Origin: Chryseosolibacter histidinae
GTDB taxonomy: Bacteria; Bacteroidota; Bacteroidia; Cytophagales; Cyclobacteriaceae
NCBI RefSeq assembly: GCF_018598225.1
Contig: NZ_JAHESF010000030.1
Span: 24,653 to 88,652, forward strand
Direction of reading: 5' to 3'
DNA: 64,000 nt
The position numbers were made by a program, and so were the translations under genes. Shown here one piece after another: positions 39,018 through 47,623 of this stretch; within the stretch, counting starts at the first letter, position 1; each line of letters opens with the position of its first letter. Under the pieces are notes generated by a model that had not been told where the DNA came from, searched no databases, and saw nothing but the letters and a program-made list of their open reading frames with translations.

Positions 39018-39452
39018 ATGAAAATGAAAATAAAAAATACCAGCCTGGCATCCGTCCTCTGCCTGACATTCATAATGCTCTTCACGGCGTGCAGCGAAGA
39101 AGAACCTGCGCCCAGTGATGCTGTGTTGTCGAAGCTGAAAAGCAAAACATGGAACGTCAGCAGCGTACAGGTAGACGGTGTGGACCAGACCACTTTATTT
39201 GCGGGCATGACGCTTACGTTCACCGTGAAAGATTACCAGGTAAATCCCGCGAATGCGATCTGGCCCGCCAGCGGCACGTGGCAGTTCACCGACAAGGAAG
39301 GCACCGTAATAACACGGAATGACGGACTGGAGATAACGGTGGCCGAGATCACGGAGAGCTCCCTGAAGCTGTCGCTGCAATGGAGTAAAAATACTTTCGG
39401 CGCGGGACGCATCGCATCCGTTAGTGGCCAACACCTGTTCACATTCAATTGA
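39018..39452 (+). CDS. Small lipoprotein, unknown function
   Basis: A 144-residue protein with a signal peptide and lipobox FTAC (Cys about residue 25; CSEEEPAP follows). The mature part looks like a small beta-sandwich/lipocalin-type domain (WNVSSVQVDG, MTLTFTVKDYQV, SGTWQFTD), a pattern frequent in Bacteroidota lipoproteins. It starts 32 nt after the large exported protein and may be co-transcribed with it. Function is unknown. Confidence 0.75.
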   Translation: MKMKIKNTSLASVLCLTFIMLFTACSEEEPAPSDAVLSKLKSKTWNVSSVQVDGVDQTTLFAGMTLTFTVKDYQVNPANAIWPASGTWQFTDKEGTVITRNDGLEITVAEITESSLKLSLQWSKNTFGAGRIASVSGQHLFTFN

Positions 39453-39468
39453 AGTTAGTTTGACGTGG

Positions 39469-39891
39469 TTAGATCAGTAACAGCCTTTCTTCCAGGTGAG
39501 CCTTTACAAAACGGCTTATCGGAAGATTGGCCTGATCAGCCATAACAAGATTACCCCGTCCTGCCCTGCTGTATTCCACCACCTGATCTAGATTTACCAG
39601 GTGCGATTTATGGATGCGAAAGAAATTATAACCCCGAAGTGTTTCTTCTATACTTTTTAATGTGCGGGTGATCAGGTACTGTTTCTGATGGCTGTACAGT
39701 ACGGTGTAATTGCTTTCGGACCTGAACCGGATGATGTCCTGGATCTCGATAAAATAGAATCCATTCAATGAAGGGAGCCCGATCCTGAGAACCTGTCCCT
39801 TACTGCTCCCGGGTACTGACACCACGGCAGTCATTTTTTTCTGGAACCGGGTGGCGCTGGCTGAAGACGTATTCCCTTTTATAATCATCAT
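39469..39891 (-). CDS. Stand-alone LytTR DNA-binding protein
   Basis: A 140-residue protein consisting of a basic N-terminal tail (about 1-37) and a LytTR domain (about 38-138: IEIQDIIRFRSESNYTVLY, TRTLKSIEETL, FFRIHKSHLVNLDQV). It has no receiver domain, so it is a transcription factor without obvious phosphorylation input. It converges with the small lipoprotein gene across 16 bp. Targets are unknown. The protein is the right size for single-domain LytTR regulators and does not look truncated. Confidence 0.85.
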   Translation of the reverse strand: MMIIKGNTSSASATRFQKKMTAVVSVPGSSKGQVLRIGLPSLNGFYFIEIQDIIRFRSESNYTVLYSHQKQYLITRTLKSIEETLRGYNFFRIHKSHLVNLDQVVEYSRAGRGNLVMADQANLPISRFVKAHLEERLLLI

Positions 39892-40146
39892 TCAATATTA
39901 GCAAACGATTGGATGCGATCATGCGCGGCGGCCGTCCGGATATTCTAATCTAAATGCTTATACATCAACACATTACGCCTATCTGTTAACGATATGTAAC
40001 CAGGCCGTACCAGCCTGAGCCACCCCGGATGGGGTAAATTGTTGAAAACGGATCTGATCGAATGCCCAAAGTGAGCCATTGATCAAAGTAAACTTGTACG
40101 CCATGGCAGGGGGCATTATTTTTAAAAACATCTGAACCCTTTTCCT
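39892..40146. other. Non-coding gap between LytTR gene and prolyl oligopeptidase gene
   Basis: 255 bp between divergent genes. I see no ORF, RNA gene or repeat; CACCCCGGATGGGGT at 40022-40036 could fold into a small hairpin (ACCCC/GGGGT). It presumably carries both promoters, which I could not place. Confidence 0.3.
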
Positions 40147-42288
40147 ATGAAACTGATTTCATTACTGGCACTTGGCTTGCCGGCGGCTGTTTTTGTTTCG
40201 TGTAATACACCAAAAGAAACAGCGCCCAGAAGTGTATATCCTATGACCAAAAAAGTTGATACTGTTGACACCTACCATGGTGTGGCCGTGAGCGATCCTT
40301 ATCGCTGGCTTGAAAATGATACCACGCAGGAAACTGCACAATGGGTGGAAGCCCAGAACGATGTAACCTTCGCATACCTGAAGAACATCAATTACCGCGA
40401 CCGTGTGCTGAAGAGGCTGGAGTCGATCTACAACTATGAACGCCTCGGCGCTCCTTCCAGGGAAGGCGATCACTATTACTATTTTAAGAACGACGGCCTT
40501 CAGAATCACAGCGTGCTGTATCGTAAAAAAGGAATCAACGGTACCCCTGAAGTTTTCCTCGACCCGAACACTTTTTCCAAAGACGGTACCACCGGGCTTT
40601 CAGGTATCTTCTTCACCAAAGATGGTGCACTGGCCACTTACCTGATCTCCGAAGGCGGCTCAGACTGGCGGAAGGCGGTTGTCATCCGCACGGCAGATAA
40701 AACCATTGTAGAAGACTCGCTGCAAGACATCAAGTTCAGCGGCATCGCCTGGAAAGGCAATGAAGGGTTCTATTACAGCAGCTATGACAAGCCGAAGGGA
40801 AGTGAGCTCTCGGCCAAAACCCAGCATCACAAACTTTTCTATCACAAGCTCGGCACACCCCAAAGCCAGGACAAGCTGGTGTTCGGCGGCGAAGAGACAC
40901 CACGGCGTTACATCGGCGCCTACCTCACTGACGACGAACGTTTCCTCGTAGTGAGCGCTGCTACCAGCACCACCGGCAACGAGCTGTACGTGCAGGACCT
41001 GAAAGATCCGAAGGGCCACCTTGTTGCCGTGGTCAACAATTTCGACAACGACCACGAGGTGCTCACCAACGTAGGCACCCGGCTGCTGATCCATACCAAC
41101 CTGAACGCACCCAACAACCGCATTGTGGTGGTCGACTTTTCGAATCCAACACCGGAACACTGGAAAGACCTGATCCCTGAAACGGAAAACGTGATGAAGG
41201 CCGACGCTGCGGGCAACAGGATCTTTGCCAACTACATGGTAGACGTAAAAACAGAGGTGAAACAATTCGATTTCAACGGCAAGCTGGAGCGCGAGATCGA
41301 GCTGCCGGGCATCGGTACAGCTACTGGCTTCAAAGGAAAACCCGAAGACAAGGAACTCTATTATTCTTTTACATCGTTCACCTACCCTACCACCATTTTC
41401 AAATATGACATCGCATCAGGGAAATCGGCATTGTACGAAAAACCGAAAGTAGACTTCAACCCTGAAGATTACGAGACCAAACAGGTATTTTACGAAAGCA
41501 AAGACGGCACGAAGATCCCGATGTTCATTGTGTACAAGAAGGGCCTCGAGCTGAATGGCAAAAATCCGACATGGCTATACGCATACGGCGGATTCAGCGT
41601 GAGCCTTACACCCAGCTTTGCCACGTCAAGGGTAGTGTGGCTGGAGAACGGCGGCATCTATGCACAACCCAACCTGCGCGGTGGCGGCGAGTATGGCGAG
41701 AAGTGGCACCTGGCCGGAACCAAGTTGAACAAACAGAATGTGTTCGACGACTTCATCGCTGCCGGCGAATACCTGATCAAAGAGAAATATACGTCGAGCG
41801 AATACCTGGCTATCTCCGGAGGCTCTAACGGCGGATTGCTGGTGGGCGCTACTATGACGCAACGGCCCGACCTGGCCAAAGTGGCTTTCCCTGCGGTGGG
41901 CGTGATGGACATGCTCCGCTATCACAAATTCACTGCCGGCGCAGGGTGGGCTTATGATTACGGCACGGCAGACGACTCCAAAGAAATGTTCGAGTACCTG
42001 AAAAAATACTCTCCCGTACATGCGCTGAAAGCCGGTGTAAAATATCCGGCCACGCTGATAACCACCGCTGACCATGATGACAGGGTAGTGCCAGCGCACT
42101 CATTCAAGTTTGCTGCCACCTTACAAGAACATCACCAGGGAGAGAACCCGGTGCTCATCCGCGTGGACGTCAAGTCGGGACACTCCTCTTCCAACCTGAA
42201 GAAATCGCTCGAGGTCACGGCAGACCAGTATGCGTTTGCCTGGTATAATATGGGGGTGGTTCCTCCGCTTGCTAAGGATGATATGTGA
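40147..42288 (+). CDS. Prolyl oligopeptidase (S9A), lipoprotein
   Basis: A 713-residue enzyme with a lipoprotein signal (lipobox FVSC, Cys19), a seven-bladed beta-propeller (about 75-430) and a C-terminal alpha/beta-hydrolase domain. The nucleophile is Ser560 in SGGSNGGLLVG; the acid lies in DHDDRVVP (about 642-649) and His in SGHSSS (about 681). The start YRWLENDTTQETAQW is typical. It cleaves short proline-containing peptides, here probably on the periplasmic or outer-membrane side. It ends at the terminator near 42370; an intergenic repeat follows the stop. Confidence 0.92.
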   Translation: MKLISLLALGLPAAVFVSCNTPKETAPRSVYPMTKKVDTVDTYHGVAVSDPYRWLENDTTQETAQWVEAQNDVTFAYLKNINYRDRVLKRLESIYNYERLGAPSREGDHYYYFKNDGLQNHSVLYRKKGINGTPEVFLDPNTFSKDGTTGLSGIFFTKDGALATYLISEGGSDWRKAVVIRTADKTIVEDSLQDIKFSGIAWKGNEGFYYSSYDKPKGSELSAKTQHHKLFYHKLGTPQSQDKLVFGGEETPRRYIGAYLTDDERFLVVSAATSTTGNELYVQDLKDPKGHLVAVVNNFDNDHEVLTNVGTRLLIHTNLNAPNNRIVVVDFSNPTPEHWKDLIPETENVMKADAAGNRIFANYMVDVKTEVKQFDFNGKLEREIELPGIGTATGFKGKPEDKELYYSFTSFTYPTTIFKYDIASGKSALYEKPKVDFNPEDYETKQVFYESKDGTKIPMFIVYKKGLELNGKNPTWLYAYGGFSVSLTPSFATSRVVWLENGGIYAQPNLRGGGEYGEKWHLAGTKLNKQNVFDDFIAAGEYLIKEKYTSSEYLAISGGSNGGLLVGATMTQRPDLAKVAFPAVGVMDMLRYHKFTAGAGWAYDYGTADDSKEMFEYLKKYSPVHALKAGVKYPATLITTADHDDRVVPAHSFKFAATLQEHHQGENPVLIRVDVKSGHSSSNLKKSLEVTADQYAFAWYNMGVVPPLAKDDM

Positions 42289-42295
42289 AAATTAG

Positions 42296-42330
42296 AAGCC
42301 AGGAGCCAGAAGTCAGGAGTCAGAAGTACT
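42296..42330. repeat. GAGTCAGAAG-type intergenic repeat
   Basis: Repeated CCAGGAGCCAGAAGTC and AGGAGTCAGAAG words with a period of about 9-10 nt follow the prolyl oligopeptidase stop, matching 30220-30250. Confidence 0.6.
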
Positions 42331-42368
42331 GCGAGGGAAGCGAGTATTTAGTAAGTTGCTTATGTGAG

Positions 42369-42400
42369 AACGCTTTATGAAAAAGATAAAGCGTTTTTTT
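42369..42400 (+). terminator. Intrinsic terminator of the prolyl oligopeptidase gene
   Basis: Stem AACGCTTTAT/ATAAAGCGTT (10 bp, 7-nt loop) followed by a T run. It ends 12 nt before the GNAT start codon, which argues for the later start of that gene. Confidence 0.8.
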
Positions 42401-42411
42401 ATCTTACGCGC

Positions 42412-42885
42412 ATGAATACCATCCGTCCCGGCCGTAAGGAAGACCTGCCGCGTGTGCTCGAGCTTGTTAGAGAGCTTGCCGAGTATGAGCGCGCTCCACA
42501 TGAAGTGATCAATACTGTTAACCTGATGGAAGAAGATGGCTTCGGTCCCAACCCGGTGTATGGCTTTTTTGTTTGTGAGAATAAAAACGGTATTGTGGGC
42601 CTCTCTCTGTATTATTGGCGATACTCTACCTGGAAAGGAAAACGGCTCTACCTCGAAGACATTATTGTAACGGAAAGCGAACGCGGTCAGGGTATCGGCA
42701 AGCTGTTGTTTGACCGCACCATGGAAAAAGCGCTGGAAGAGAACTGCACCGGCATGATGTGGCAGGTGCTAGACTGGAACGAGCCGGCCATCAACTTTTA
42801 CAAGAAGTACGGCACGCACATGGCCCAGGAGTGGATCAACTGCAATTTGGAAGCGAGCCAGATCAGGAAGATACTGAATCAGTAG
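42412..42885 (+). CDS. GNAT-family N-acetyltransferase (diamine acetyltransferase-like)
   Basis: 157 residues from the ATG at 42412; an upstream in-frame ATG at 42364 would lie within the terminator hairpin of the preceding gene and encode a non-conserved start. The acetyl-CoA motif is ESERGQGIGKLLF (about residues 85-97), preceded by LYLEDIIV and followed by the late VLDWNEPAINFYKKYG motif. The closest match of pattern is spermidine/spermine-type acetyltransferases, but the substrate is not certain. Confidence 0.85.
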   Translation: MNTIRPGRKEDLPRVLELVRELAEYERAPHEVINTVNLMEEDGFGPNPVYGFFVCENKNGIVGLSLYYWRYSTWKGKRLYLEDIIVTESERGQGIGKLLFDRTMEKALEENCTGMMWQVLDWNEPAINFYKKYGTHMAQEWINCNLEASQIRKILNQ

Positions 42886-43034
42886 GCAATGGGCGGTAGG
42901 CAAAACTCATCGAATATCATCGTATGCCGGTGATAAAAGGTAAACCAGCTGCAATTTGCAAAACCGGGCAATCGTTAAAACTATAATCGTATGAACAGCA
43001 TCATACGGTGTGTACCACCTAAACGAAAAGCCCT

Positions 43035-45443
43035 ATGCTCAAGAACTACTTTATTATTGGCTGGAGAAATCTGACCAAGACCCGCGGATACGCTTTCATT
43101 AACATCACCGGATTGGCTATTGGCATGGCGGTAGCCTTGTTGATAGGCTTATGGGTTCTGGATGAGGTGAATTATAACAAATCATTCAAAAACCACGAGC
43201 GGCTTGGCCTGCTTTATCACCACGTAACATTCGGCGAGCAGGTGCTTACCATCAACGACGTGCCGGCGCCCATCGGCAACGAGCTTAAAAATAATTGCGC
43301 GGATCTCGAGGAAGTGAGCATGATAGCCTGGGCCTACGAGCACGTGATCGGCTACCAGGAAACAACGTTGATCGAAACGGGGCTTTTTGTCGAGCCTCAG
43401 TTTGCCGATATGTTCTCTGTGCACATGCTCGAAGGCTCTGCCAAAGCACTCAAAGGCGTTCACGCAGTTCTTCTATCAAAAACGCTGGCAGCAGACCTGC
43501 TGGGCGACAACCCCGTTGGCAAAACGATCAAGTCAGGCAACAGCGAGGAAATGATGGTAGCGGGTGTCTTTGAAGATTTTCCGGCGAACTCCCATTTCGC
43601 AGAAGTCAGGATGCTGATGCCAATGGCCTATTACTTTTCCAGAGGTCAGCAACAAAAGATGGACAACTGGGATAACTTTGATTTTGAGTGTTACGTGCTA
43701 CTGAGAGAACATGCATCATTTGCGACTGCGGAACCGAAAATAAAAAACCTGTTGTTTGAAAAAGCTTCCGGTGCAATAAAGGCCCTCAATCCCAATGGGA
43801 TCTTGCTGCCCCTGGAGAAATGGCATCTTCAGGCAACGTTTAAAGACGGCGTTAATATTGGCGGGCAGGTCAGGTTCGTATGGATGGTGGGTACCATCGG
43901 TGTCTTTGTGCTGTTGCTGGCCTGTATCAATTTTATGAACCTGAGCACAGCGCGTAGTGAAAAACGCTCCAAAGAAGTTGGCGTTCGCAAGGTCATGGGA
44001 TCAGTGCGTTGGCAACTGGTGAGCCAGTTCCTGAGTGAATCGTTGATGACCGTGGTGATCAGCTTTGTGATGGCCCTGCTCATGACCGCACTCTGCCTGC
44101 CCCTGTTCAACTCGATGGCCGAGAAAAAGATGATCATTCCATGGACCGACCTTCGTTTCATACTGATATCGCTTGTGTTCATGTTGGTCACCAGCGTGCT
44201 TGCCGGAAGTTACCCCGCGTTGTACCTGTCGTCATTCAATCCTGTTAAGGTATTAAAAGGTGTATTCAGAACAGGGTCGTCAGCCGGGCTGCCGCGCAAG
44301 GTGATGGTAGTGTTCCAGTTCACCATTTCCATTGTGCTGATCATTGGCACCATGGTGGTGTTCCTGCAGATCCAGCATGCCAAAAACAGGCCGGTAGGAT
44401 TCGACCGCGAAGGCATCGTTAACATGGCGGTCCGTACAGAAGAGCTTGCCAAAGCGGATTACAACACGCTGCGTCATGAGCTGCTGTCATCAGGGGCGGC
44501 AACAGACATGGCGAAATCAGATTTTCCGATCACCGGTGCCATGAGCGACGATGTATCACTGACGTGGGAAGGAAAGGATCCAACAACACGGCCATTGTTT
44601 GGCATGAACAGCTGCAGCCACGACTTTCCGAAAACAAATGGCTTTCAATTTATTGAAGGCCGTGACTTTTCACGTGAGATCACCTCAGATTCTTCTGCTG
44701 TGATCATTAATGAGATGGCTGCGAGATTGATCGCATCCGAAAATCCTGTCAATCCTAAAAATCCTGGTCAAAACGTGATCGGGAAAAAACTAAAATTCGC
44801 AGACAATAAGGAGCGGGAGATCATTGGCGTGATCAAAGACCAGATCCGCTGGACGCCCTTTGTCAACCAAACACCCCACCTCTACTATATCAACTATCGC
44901 GTCAAAGGTCACCTCACCATTCGCCTGAATCCAAATATCAGCACACATGAAGCGCTGAAGAGGACAGAGGCCGTGATAAAAAAATATGATCCGCTAACGC
45001 CCTTTGATTACAAATTTCAGGACGACGAATATGCTCGATTGTTCAAAACCGAAGAGCGTGTTGGCAGGCTTGCCACCATATTTGCAACGCTGGCGATTTT
45101 TATCAGCTGCATCGGCATTTTCGGATTGGCTGCTTTTGCCGTAAGCCAGCGCACCAAAGAGATCGGCATCCGCAAGGTACTGGGTGCGTCGGCGCTGAGT
45201 TTGTGGAAAATGCTCTCAGGTGATTTTGTTCGTCTTGTAACGATCTCCATTCTGGTAGCGGTGCCGTTGAGCTATTATCTGGCTGACGAATGGCTGCAAC
45301 AATACGACTATCGTGTTGAACTACCGTGGTGGGTTTTTGCGGTAACGGGTGCGCTGGCGATCTTGCTCACGTTGCTGACGGTGAGCTATCAGTCCATCAA
45401 AGCTGCTATGGTGAATCCGGTGAAGAGTTTGAGGAGTGAGTGA
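43035..45443 (+). CDS. ABC transporter permease (FtsX/MacB type)
   Basis: An 802-residue permease with two MacB-PCD periplasmic domains and two FtsX membrane domains. The first helix is at about 18-40; the FtsX cores are at about 285-430 (FMNLSTARSEKRSKEVGVRK) and 670-795 (FAVSQRTKEIGIRKVLGASA). Such duplicated permeases are very common in Bacteroidota and act with a separate ATPase, either in export of peptides or as mechanotransmission complexes. No ATPase gene is adjacent, so the partner must lie elsewhere. A single gene between repeats and a small enzyme gene; regulation is not visible. Confidence 0.9.
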   Translation: MLKNYFIIGWRNLTKTRGYAFINITGLAIGMAVALLIGLWVLDEVNYNKSFKNHERLGLLYHHVTFGEQVLTINDVPAPIGNELKNNCADLEEVSMIAWAYEHVIGYQETTLIETGLFVEPQFADMFSVHMLEGSAKALKGVHAVLLSKTLAADLLGDNPVGKTIKSGNSEEMMVAGVFEDFPANSHFAEVRMLMPMAYYFSRGQQQKMDNWDNFDFECYVLLREHASFATAEPKIKNLLFEKASGAIKALNPNGILLPLEKWHLQATFKDGVNIGGQVRFVWMVGTIGVFVLLLACINFMNLSTARSEKRSKEVGVRKVMGSVRWQLVSQFLSESLMTVVISFVMALLMTALCLPLFNSMAEKKMIIPWTDLRFILISLVFMLVTSVLAGSYPALYLSSFNPVKVLKGVFRTGSSAGLPRKVMVVFQFTISIVLIIGTMVVFLQIQHAKNRPVGFDREGIVNMAVRTEELAKADYNTLRHELLSSGAATDMAKSDFPITGAMSDDVSLTWEGKDPTTRPLFGMNSCSHDFPKTNGFQFIEGRDFSREITSDSSAVIINEMAARLIASENPVNPKNPGQNVIGKKLKFADNKEREIIGVIKDQIRWTPFVNQTPHLYYINYRVKGHLTIRLNPNISTHEALKRTEAVIKKYDPLTPFDYKFQDDEYARLFKTEERVGRLATIFATLAIFISCIGIFGLAAFAVSQRTKEIGIRKVLGASALSLWKMLSGDFVRLVTISILVAVPLSYYLADEWLQQYDYRVELPWWVFAVTGALAILLTLLTVSYQSIKAAMVNPVKSLRSE

Positions 45444-45491
45444 AACCAGGGCTCAGAACCCTGTGAGTTTCTTCAGGCCTCCAGATTTCTG

Positions 45492-46412
45492 TCAGTTCTT
45501 CTCGAGATCTGTTATTCTGTCTCTTAGTTTCTGATTTTCTAATTTCATTTCACTCATCTCCTTCTTTAGCTCAATCATGTAAAGCGTCAGCTCTTCTATC
45601 TTTTGCAAAAGCTTCATGTCCATCTTGCCGAGCGCCAATCCGTTCTTTTGCATTTCTGCTGCTGACTCAATGTCCGGAAGATGTTTGTTTTCCTTAACAT
45701 ATTGCTCCACTTCATCAAGGTTTCTAAGCTCATATCCGGCATCAAATACAAAATCTGCACCATCCGTATTGACTACAACCTCATTTGATCGCACAGCGCC
45801 GTTTACATCAAGTCTATACGCCGTGTTGTTCTGAGAGAATTTTCCAATGAGAACGTTACCACCTGAAGACTGTAAAACAATGTCGTATGCAGTGTTTGTA
45901 TCGTACCGGCCTGCTTGTAACCAGGCTCTTCCAGTGCCGCTAACACCGGCAAACAAACCGTACGCACCACCATCAGTACTTGTTAAGGCAAAGTTGCCGG
46001 TGGTTGTGGTCCCTAACGCCATCCCCTCAGAGTTGATGTTGCTTCCCCTGACATGGAATCTGAAAGCGGGCATGGTTGTGCCGATGCCTATACTACCCCA
46101 GTGATTGAAAGTTAAAGCTGTGCTCGTGCCATATGAAATGTCAAGAAACGCAGTACTGGGATTATCACGCGACTTTAAAATCCATAGCGCACCGGTATGG
46201 CCATATGGCTGAATAGACAGCCTTGACACTTCTCCCGTACTATTGGCAGGAGCTTCCTGCTTCCCAAGATGCAGGTTGGCAGTATTTGATGTAGAGGCAC
46301 CAATAGTGACATTTCCCTGATTGTAGTAAATGTTCCCGGGAGTTGATCCACTCCAAGTCTGTGCCTTCAGGCTTACAACTGAGATGGTTAGCAGGACCAG
46401 TGTGATTTTAAT
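45492..46412 (-). pseudogene. Tail-fibre-like secreted protein with missing start codon
   Basis: The clean frame from a GTG at 46229 gives 245 residues, but the same frame runs upstream without a stop to 46412 and encodes a clear signal peptide (IKITLVLLTISVVSLKAQ) and more mature sequence (TPGNIYYNQGNVTIGAST). It is preceded by ATG at 46418-46416 directly followed by TGA. So either the gene starts at the rare codon ATT (46412) or codon 2 was mutated to a stop. The mature protein has beta-rich repeats and a C-terminal NLDEVEQYVKENKHLPDI motif plus coiled coil, as in Bacteroidota tail-fibre-like proteins with a C-terminal assembly domain. Confidence 0.65.
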
Positions 46413-46503
46413 TCACATGTGTAGTGGGGTTAAACGAACGGACAATGATACGATTTTTTTTTGTTGATTTAATTGTAGCGCGAAGGATTCGCCGGTCATA
46501 AAA

Positions 46504-46672
46504 CCAGTAGCCTGAGCGGTGTTTTTAATCAGGGGAAGGAAGGCGCGAGCGAAGGATCTGGTGTCGCTGGCTGCGTACTTACTTGTGAGTCGGTTTTTTG
46601 ACTGAAGCACGCCGTCATCGCGGAATTCTTCGCGCCGCAACGGCAACGCACGTGCATCGCCCAGAATACAGG
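46504..46672. repeat. Palindromic element, copy 1 (degenerate)
   Basis: About 169 bp. It has the shared core GCGAGCGAAGGATCT, TGTCGCTGGCTGCGTACTTA, and right side GGAATTCTTCGCG...CGTGCATCGCCCAGAATACAGG, but its left end (CCAGTAGCCTGAGCGG) is diverged. It is followed by a 33-nt spacer and copy 2. First of three tandem units, about 90 bp from the tail-fibre-like gene start. Confidence 0.8.
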
Positions 46673-46705
46673 TCGAGTGAGACTATTCCAAATCTCCCTC
46701 CGAAA

Positions 46706-46870
46706 CCGGCATCCTGAGCGGCGTTCATGCGGGTAGGCAGTGCGAGCGAAGGATCTAGTGTCGCTGGCTGCGTACTTACTTGTGAGTCGTTTTTTTGACT
46801 GAAGCACGCCGTCATCTCGGAATTCTTCGCTCCCGCAACGGCAACGCACGTGCATCGCCCAGAATACAGG
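46706..46870. repeat. Palindromic element, copy 2
   Basis: 165 bp, beginning CCGGCATCCTGAGCG and ending CGCCCAGAATACAGG. Near-identical to copy 3 over most of its length. Preceded by a 33-nt spacer (46673-46705) that ends AATCTCCCTCCGAA, a sequence also found at the 3' end of the GIY-YIG gene. Confidence 0.85.
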
Positions 46871-46903
46871 TCGAGTGAGACTATTCCAAATCTCCCTCTG
46901 AAA

Positions 46904-47068
46904 CCGGCATCCTGAGCGGCGTTCATGCGGGTAGGCAGTGCGAGCGAAGGATCTAGTGTCGCTGGCTGCGTACTTACTTGTGAGTCGTTTTTTGACTGAA
47001 GCACTCAGTTACTTCGCGATTCTTCGCTCCCGCAACGGCCAACGCACGTGCATCGCTCAGGATACCGG
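46904..47068. repeat. Palindromic element, copy 3
   Basis: 165 bp with nearly perfect terminal inverted repeats: CCGGCATCCTGAGCG at the left and CGCTCAGGATACCGG at the right. Inner arms GCGAGCGAAGGATC and GATTCTTCGCTCCC are also inverted. It ends 44 bp before the GIY-YIG start codon. Confidence 0.87.
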
Positions 47069-47112
47069 ATTTTGAAAGCGTGTAGTTCCAAGAAAATTCG
47101 CTAAATTAAATA

Positions 47113-47433
47113 ATGCTTCCATCTGCGTGGGTTTACATCCTTACCAATAAAAGAAATACAGTCCTTTACACAGGCGCCTCCAATGATCTACTCACTCGTC
47201 TTTGGGAACACAAAACAAAGCAAAATCCAAAATGCTTTACGGCACGGTATAATATCTACAAGCTTATTTACTACGAACCCTTTGAACTTGTTACGGAGGC
47301 TCTTGAAAGAGAGAGATACATCAAAGGCAAAACGCGTAAATGGAAAGAAGATCTGATAAAAACGATGAACGCAGAATGGAAGGATCTGACAGAAACTTTT
47401 GATCCTAATCTCCCTCCGAAGCCGGTATCCTGA
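47113..47433 (+). CDS. Small GIY-YIG endonuclease inside the palindromic-repeat array
   Basis: A 106-residue single-domain nuclease. Motif residues can be placed: Tyr8 (VYILT), Tyr19-Thr20-Gly21 (in place of Y-I-G), Arg29 and His33 (LLTRLWEHK), and a late glutamate in ALERERYIKG (about 65-67). The set looks complete for catalysis. It fits the short stand-alone GIY-YIG group common in Bacteroidota. It lies between copies 3 and 4 of a palindromic element; its stop (47431-47433) is inside the left terminal repeat of copy 4, so gene and element have evolved together. It may mobilise or act on the repeats. Confidence 0.85.
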   Translation: MLPSAWVYILTNKRNTVLYTGASNDLLTRLWEHKTKQNPKCFTARYNIYKLIYYEPFELVTEALERERYIKGKTRKWKEDLIKTMNAEWKDLTETFDPNLPPKPVS

Positions 47434-47584
47434 GCGGCGGTTCGTGCGGGAAGGATGTGCGAGCGAAGGATCCGTGTCGCTGGCTCGGATCTTGATTGTG
47501 AGCCGGCTTTTCGACTGATGCGCTTCGTCATCTCGGATTCTTCGTTCCCGCAGCCCAACGCACTTGCATCGCTCAGCATGCCGG
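47422..47584. repeat. Palindromic element, copy 4, overlapping the GIY-YIG gene
   Basis: 163 bp, left end CCGGTATCCTGAGCG (containing the nuclease stop codon) and right end CGCTCAGCATGCCGG (13 of 15 inverted matches). The core differs from copies 1-3 (GGCTCGGATCTTGATTGTGAGCC) and can form a nested hairpin. It is the most diverged copy. Confidence 0.82.
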
Positions 47585-47623
47585 TCCGTGCGTGCGTAGT
47601 ATAGATTCCAAAGTCAGAAACCA

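Noticed and set aside
43035..45443. MacB-type drug efflux pump
   Set aside because: No ATPase or periplasmic adaptor gene is adjacent, so only the permease family is supported.
46529..47004. Minus-strand frames of about 108-129 residues across the tandem repeats with internally repeated protein sequence
   Set aside because: They are translations of the palindromic elements themselves; the repeated protein segments follow the DNA repeats, and no start, signal or known domain is seen.
46504..47584. CRISPR array
   Set aside because: Units are about 165 bp, separated by near-identical 33-nt spacers; a CRISPR has short repeats and unique spacers, and no cas gene is near.
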